A stretch of DNA of 64,000 nucleotides from Fallopia convolvulus (Eukaryota; Streptophyta; Magnoliopsida; Caryophyllales; Polygonaceae): assembly GCA_964016875.1 (NCBI GenBank), contig OZ024724.1:32821786-32885785 (forward strand), written 5' to 3'. Below are positions 59,261 through 64,000 of the stretch, in pieces (the stretch's first letter is position 1; the number at the start of each line of letters is the position of its first letter). The translations under genes and the position numbers were made by a program. The notes beneath the pieces were generated by a model that searched no databases, was not told the origin of the DNA, and was given only the letters and a program-made list of their open reading frames with translations.

Positions 59261-59623
59261 CGAACGAGGTTCGTGGACCCCCTAAGACGCCAGGATTCGC
59301 GGACGGTTATTTTTAGGTTGGAACGAACTTCCAGAACAACGAGGTCCGAACAGAGGCTCACGACTTCGTTGCAAGACTACAACGCCCGGTGAGATCCGAG
59401 CCCCACAAAAGATGTGACACTCGAACCATGGGGTTGGACGGTACGCAAGAAAAGTCTAAAACAAACAAACGAACAAGCATAGGAAAAGAAAGTAACACAA
59501 GGCATAGAGAAGAGGATGTTTTGATTACAGACCCCGTAGGGTCATCCCCCAAAAAAAAACCACAAGGAAAGAGATGTTTTAATTACAAACCCCGTGAGGC
59601 CACCAAAAAAAATGAAGAGGTCT
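59261..59623. other. Spacer between minisatellite and antisense gene
   Basis: No coding feature is seen. The duplicated word GAAGAGGATGTTTTGATTAC / GAAAGAGATGTTTTAATTAC with the following CCCCGT (59509-59600) is a short tandem duplication of about 60 bp. It should contain the 3'UTR of the antisense gene. Confidence 0.4.
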
Positions 59624-62326
59624 TCATTTCTTCGAGCTTTCAGCCTCAGGATCGGTAAGATCAATGGTTCCGCCCTTGGAGGTTTCAGCAGGGGTAGCGG
59701 AGGCTTCAGCAGGGGCGGAGGAGGCAAGAGGCGCGGGCGCTTCGGTCACGGGCTGAGGTCCCGTGGAGGTCAACTCTGGTTTCTCTCCAGAAAGCTCCAC
59801 CTCGGGGAGCGCGGTGCTGGACACGGTCCCGTCCTCGTTGAGGAAGAACTCGCATTCACCCTCGGGATCCTCCGACCCCAGCTCCCCCATGGTTTCATTA
59901 TAGTTGGGGTTGAAGAAGACAATCTGGGGGTCGAGGTGCCCATACTTGCCCACCGCCTGTTTAACGCCCATGCGGACCGCCTGGTGGAACATTTTCCTCA
60001 CCCTCTCCACCAGTTCCGCCTTGTACTCCTCCGAGTCCACATACCTAGGACACGCGTTAACAACCTCCTCGTTGAGCTCAACAATACGCCCCTCGAGGTG
60101 CCGGATTTCCTCCTCGGCCCTCAGAAACTCCGCCACTTCGCCTTGAAGAATTCATGTTCAGCGAAGAGCTTGCCCCGAAGCCCCTCAACCTCGCCCCGCA
60201 TAACAGAGGCCTCTTCCTTCGCCCTTTTTACCTCGTCCTTCGCCGCCTTTACCTCCTTTCTCGCCGCGGCCTCCGCGGCCTCGACCCGCTTCTGGGCCGC
60301 GGCCTTGGACCTTTCAGCGACCTCGGCCAGCTCCTTGGCCTGTCGCTCGCACACCTCGCTGCGGCTTCGAAGCGCTGCTTCCATCTTATCCATCCTCGAG
60401 TGGGCGAGGGCGATACGACTCCGGTTGTAATTATCAAAAAGGTGTGCTGCAAATTCACAGGAGGGTGAGAAGAGAAACAAGAAAGAGACAGGAATCAAAC
60501 ACACAAAAACGGAAAAGCTTACCATGGCCGAGTACCGAGCGGCCTCGTCGTTAAGCGCCGCCTCGGTGAGGTTGTTGGCCCACGCGACCTCCTCCTTGTA
60601 ATCTCCCCCGGGCCCACTCCAACGGGGCCCCTCTGATAGGTCTAGGGCAGTGAAACCTGGCAGGATGGGGGCCTGCGTCCCCGCGACTTCGCCCCTCGAA
60701 GTCAAAGGCAGGGATGAGTTCCAGATCCCGCGAGCCTCGTTGATGGTCGCCCGACCGGGGTTTCTTCTTCTTCTCCATGGGGGAAGACCCCGCTTCCTTC
60801 CTTTTCCGCCCGACCTTGTCGTCAGACGCCCGAGGTGGATGGGAGGGCATCTTCGCGGTGTCCCCTTTCGACGGAACCATCTCAGGCCTTTTTTCCCCTT
60901 GGGGCGGCCCCGCGACATCCCACTGCGACGCCCTCGCGACGTTCCCCTTGGGCAGGGCTCCCCCTGCCGCGGCCGTCGACGGAACAGGTCCCGGCTGCGT
61001 TGTGCCTGTCCTCGCTTGCGAGCTCGGCTCGTTAATTGAAATCCCCTTGAGAACCCGGGGAGCAGGGGTTTTGGAACTAGAGGTCAAAGGCTGCTTCCCC
61101 TTCGACGTCGCGGTAAGAGCGTGCAGAAAATCCACTGTCAAGAAAGAAGGGGTAAAAAAGAAAAAGCAGGTTAAGACGAGGTCAGAAAACAATGTAACGA
61201 GGTTTATAACCTCGTAACCTTACGAGAAAAAAGAAAGCAATCAGAGAAATAATAATAATAAAATACCCTCTCCACCCTCGCGAGGAGGGAAACTAAGGCG
61301 CAGCCCGGCCCGCTCAAGCCGGTCCTAAGAAAGGTAATGCTCGTATGGCGCCTTGTACGCTGTGGCGTACCGAGCCTTGAGTGCCTGGAACTCAGCGACC
61401 TTGTATGGACACACGCATATCTCGTAGTTACCCGGTGCCACAGGGAAATTGAGGTATCTCCCGCTAAGATCTCGGACCAAAAACCATTTAGGTTTCCACG
61501 TCCCGACGTTCGACTGGGTCGTGATGATTTTGACATTCGGCGTGCTGAGGTTAACCAAGGAACTTCGAGGTTCTCTCCTCGCCAAGACTAACGCCGACAA
61601 ATCGTTGAGGTTCGGCTCGACCAAAAGCTCACGGCTTCGAATTGTGTAGGCACACAACAACCGCCAGGCATTCGGGAGCAACTGGGCGGGACAGACGCCC
61701 ATGGCCCACAAGAAATCAACGATGTGCTGGGCCAAGGGCAGCCTAAAGCCCGCTTGGAGACTGACGAGGTGCACGACCGCACACCCCTCATAGGACGCCA
61801 GGGCTCGCCCCTCCTCCTCTGGCAGTGCCAGCTCGACTCCCTCGGGCCAGGGGAAGTCCTTAGCTATGTCCGCGAGGTCGTCCAGCTTCAGATCGGTGAC
61901 CACCCCCTCGGACAGATAGGCCTCGGGAGTGCTTGGGCTCATTGGAATCCGTTCTTCGAGGACGACAGGAGTGCCGGACACGGCGTCGGTAATATAGGCC
62001 TCGGGGAAGCTCGATGGCACATACGCAGCCGAGGCTGAGGCAATTGCCGCGTCCAACCTCGCCTCGACCTCGGCGGCGATCACATCAGGAGAGGAAGAGG
62101 AAGCCATTTCAACACCAAAATATATGCGCAGACGGGGGAAGTACGAATTGATCGAAACAGCGGAGTCGCTGGATGAGGGCTCGCTGAAGACCAATGAAGG
62201 GGAACTTGGGTTCTGAGAGTCACTAGGCTCTACACTTCCTACAGATTCGGAGACCTCCTGATAGAAATTCTCTTGAAAATTAAAGACAAAGCCGGGCGGT
62301 GGGCTCGCAGAGGCTCTCCTAGGCAT
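59624..62326 (-). pseudogene. Antisense extra gene of the Tat-type element (gypsy-type "transposase" domain), broken
   Basis: On the minus strand the gene starts MPRRASASPPPGFVFNF at 62326. About residues 100-330 form a compact domain ending KPKWFLVRDLSGRYLNFPVA, matching the antisense extra protein of plant Tat/Retand elements (a family called putative gypsy-type transposon domain). TAG at 61327-61325 interrupts it. Intron 61266-61135 (GGAGAGG|GTATTTT...TTGACAG|TGGAT) joins in phase to VDFLHALTATSKGKQP and a Lys/Pro-rich linker. A frameshift near 60650-60780 follows, then a 76-bp GT-AG intron (60522-60447, phase off by one), a long Ala/Glu/Lys coiled coil (60440-60160) and another shift near 60135. 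The acidic C-terminus ends at 59624. Function is unknown; extra frames like this are conserved in the lineage. Confidence 0.75.
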
Positions 62327-62362
62327 GAAAAAAACAACGTCCAGGCCGCGAAAAGCTAGCAC

Positions 62363-63275
62363 CTGGAAAAGAAAAGGTCAGTAAGACACTAAGGGCAAGG
62401 CAACCAAAGAGAAAAACACGAGATCATGACCCCGTGAAAGAAGGAAGAACGAGGTCGAGCCCGAGATCAAAGCACAAAGATCATAACCTCGAAAAGAAAA
62501 GAGCACGAGGTCATAACCTCGAAAAGGAAAAAGCACGAGATCGCAACCTCGGGGGACAAAGCAACGCGAGGTCGTAGAGGAAAAGGCCACGTGGCATCCT
62601 ACGAGCTACTCTGACAGGATAGGACGACAAAGAAGAATTTGAAACGCCAAAAGAAAGGAAAGAGAAAGAAGGCCAACCAACGGTGGAAGCCAGCGGTGGA
62701 AGCCCAAACGTCCCGTCAATCAAACATCATGACGTTTGGGCTCCTGAGGGTTTTCGAAATTCGAAAAGTGGTGGGCGGAGAAGCGGAAGTTTAACCGCCA
62801 CCCCAAAAAAAAAGAGAGAAAAGCAATAAAACCAAAAACCCAGCGGTACCCTCACGGCGGAGATCGCCCCTCACCACCGTCTCACCGCCGCAACACCGCC
62901 CCCCGAAGCGTAACACAAAAAAGAAAAGCAGAACGAAAAAAAAGGGGGAGGAGAAGAAAAACCAAGAGGAAACGAGGGCACTACAGAGCAAGAACCACCC
63001 CCAACACCGCCGCGCCGCCAACAAAGAAGCACCCAGGAATCACCAACACCCACCCAGATGCAAAACGAAACAAGGAAAGAACAAAGAAAAATGAAAAGGG
63101 CAAACCCCAAAAAACACACACAACCCTGCCACCGCCGCTTCGCCACCGTGACACCGGCACGAAACACCGGGCGACACACCGTCGCCCTTACAAAACACGG
63201 GGCAAAAAGCGAACAAAGAATGAATCAAAGGCAAAAAAATACCAAAAGACAGGAGGAAGAAGATCAAGAACTTAC
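62363..63275 (-). other. Probable leader intron of the antisense gene
   Basis: On the minus strand CTTAAACAA|GTAAGTTC at 63275 is a near-perfect donor. TTTTCTTTTCCAG ending at 62363 is a strong pyrimidine-rich acceptor, 36 bases before the start codon at 62326. The intervening 913 bp has no recognisable coding content. It holds repeated GAGGTC/CGAGATC words at about 62400-62580. Confidence 0.6.
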
Positions 63276-63450
63276 TTGTTTAAGGTCAGCAAACGAGAGG
63301 CGGTGGCGCAACTGGCGAATGGCAAAAAGCTCGTCGGAAACCGTCTGAAGAAACCGCTCAGAAGAAACCGAAGAGATAAAGAGAGAGAAGGAGCGAAAAT
63401 GTTGGAAAGAGAAGATGAGGGGGAGGCGTGTGAGATACGCCCTTATAAAG
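63276..63450 (-). promoter_or_regulatory. Probable promoter and leader exon of the antisense gene
   Basis: Minus-strand CTTTATAAGG (63450-63441) is a TATA-like box. It is followed at the expected distance by a pyrimidine-rich leader (CATCTTCTCTTTCCAAC...) that ends at the splice donor at 63275. This points to transcription of the antisense gene from its own promoter inside the element rather than from the LTR. Confidence 0.5.
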
Positions 63451-63714
63451 AGCAGATTTGAGCCTCCCCCACAACCGAAAGGCTTTTTGAGCCTGTCTCA
63501 CTTGGACGGCCCACTAAGCAAGGTATGGCGAAAAGGCCCAAGAATCTTCATCCGCGCAGAACAAGAAGAACACGTAAGTACAGAGCCTCACACCTCGCAA
63601 AGCGCCCTCCCAACCTCGAGAACTTCATAACCTCTAAAAACACCCCGCATCTCGCAGATCCAGGGAACTTATGCCCTACGGCCCTCGGGGCGAGGCCCCC
63701 AGGCCATGGGGTTG

Positions 63715-64000
63715 TGATGATGTCCAAAACAGTAAAAACAAAAAGTGGGCCTAGAGGGACCCCCATAGGCAATTTAGGGACCCACGTCCATGGCCGATTA
63801 TTTAAAAACAGAACTCCCGACGGATGCGAGGTCTCTCAACATTCCGGGACGAGGTCTCTCAACATTCCGGGACGAGGTCTCGACCCCGTCACCGACTCTA
63901 CTAATACACCCGCCCGCTCGAACCAATCACAAGCGACCTCACTCCCGAACCAATCACCAACGACCCCACTCCCAAACCAATCACAAGTGACCTCACTCGT
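63715..64000 (+). repeat. 3' LTR of the Tat-type element (start only)
   Basis: TGATGATGTCC onward; the first 286 bp match 52005-52290 with about five substitutions. The rest lies beyond the window, so the target duplication cannot be checked. Confidence 0.9.

Larger units (their letters stand above)
52005..64000 (+). mobile_element. Tat/Retand-type Ty3/gypsy retrotransposon (cut by the window edge)
   Basis: The layout is: 5' LTR 52005-52707, primer site, gag-pol 52789-58061, minisatellite 58150-59260, antisense extra gene 59624-63450, and 3' LTR starting at 63715. The second RNase H domain after the usual one, the TGGAGCCGTCTGTGGGAA primer site and the antisense extra reading frame are hallmarks of the plant Tat lineage. 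The first 286 bp of the two LTRs differ at about five positions. gag-pol is broken by two TAG stops and several frameshifts. Confidence 0.85.

Noticed and set aside
57825..59361. Minus-strand frames of 437, 288 and 206 codons repeating NPKREARGG-like words
   Set aside because: They are translations of the 47/50-bp minisatellite. Alternating unit lengths keep frames open by chance, and no start context or non-repeat domain supports a protein.

Overview
The window is nuclear DNA of a flowering plant, most likely a eudicot. Three multi-exon or UTR-intron-bearing housekeeping genes with GT-AG introns lie in a sea of LTR retrotransposons, Helitrons and small DNA transposons. No bacterial-style operons, rRNA genes or CRISPR arrays are present. 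Families were named by recognising motifs by eye; no database search was possible.

Layout. 1-6498: a MITE-like fragment, then copy A of a decayed Ty3/gypsy family that I call FAM1. 6499-11563: repeat-derived DNA, including a hAT-type MITE (10411-10787) and the end of another LTR element with a tRNA-iMet primer site. 11564-14321: a FAM1 LTR fragment that carries three intron-like segments. 14322-17498: DNA-transposon scraps, AT-rich DNA and a short non-autonomous Helitron. 17803-27480: the gene island, holding translation elongation factor 1B guanine-exchange subunit (+, 6 exons, 226 aa), a plastid-type aromatic amino-acid transporter (-, 14 exons, 472 aa) and a UBA-domain protein (-, 616 aa, with a 5'UTR intron). 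27564-29254: a PIF/Harbinger-like MITE and a Helitron terminus. 29255-51090: a three-level nest. A gypsy LTR was hit by FAM1 copy B (29402-50100, target duplication CCAAG), whose 5' LTR was hit in turn by a younger CRM-like gypsy element (29706-36919). Within copy B, a 1.13-kb piece running from LTR through primer site to leader is tandemly repeated four times. 51116-52004: a MITE-like element and a tRNA-like sequence. 52005-64000: a nearly complete Tat/Retand-type gypsy element cut by the window edge. It has a second RNase H domain, a 23-copy 47/50-bp minisatellite, and an antisense extra gene with its own apparent promoter and introns.

Most interesting observation. The FAM1 LTR exists in an intron-containing form (11564-14321 and 47523-50100) and in a form in which three segments are missing exactly at GT...AG, GT...AG and GC...AG borders (4921-6498). 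The simplest reading is that the LTR is transcribed and spliced, and that a spliced RNA was reverse transcribed back into the genome. Two FAM1 copies also share the same broken integrase codon, so the family seems to have spread after its own polyprotein was dead. Every retroelement polyprotein seen here is interrupted by stops or frameshifts.
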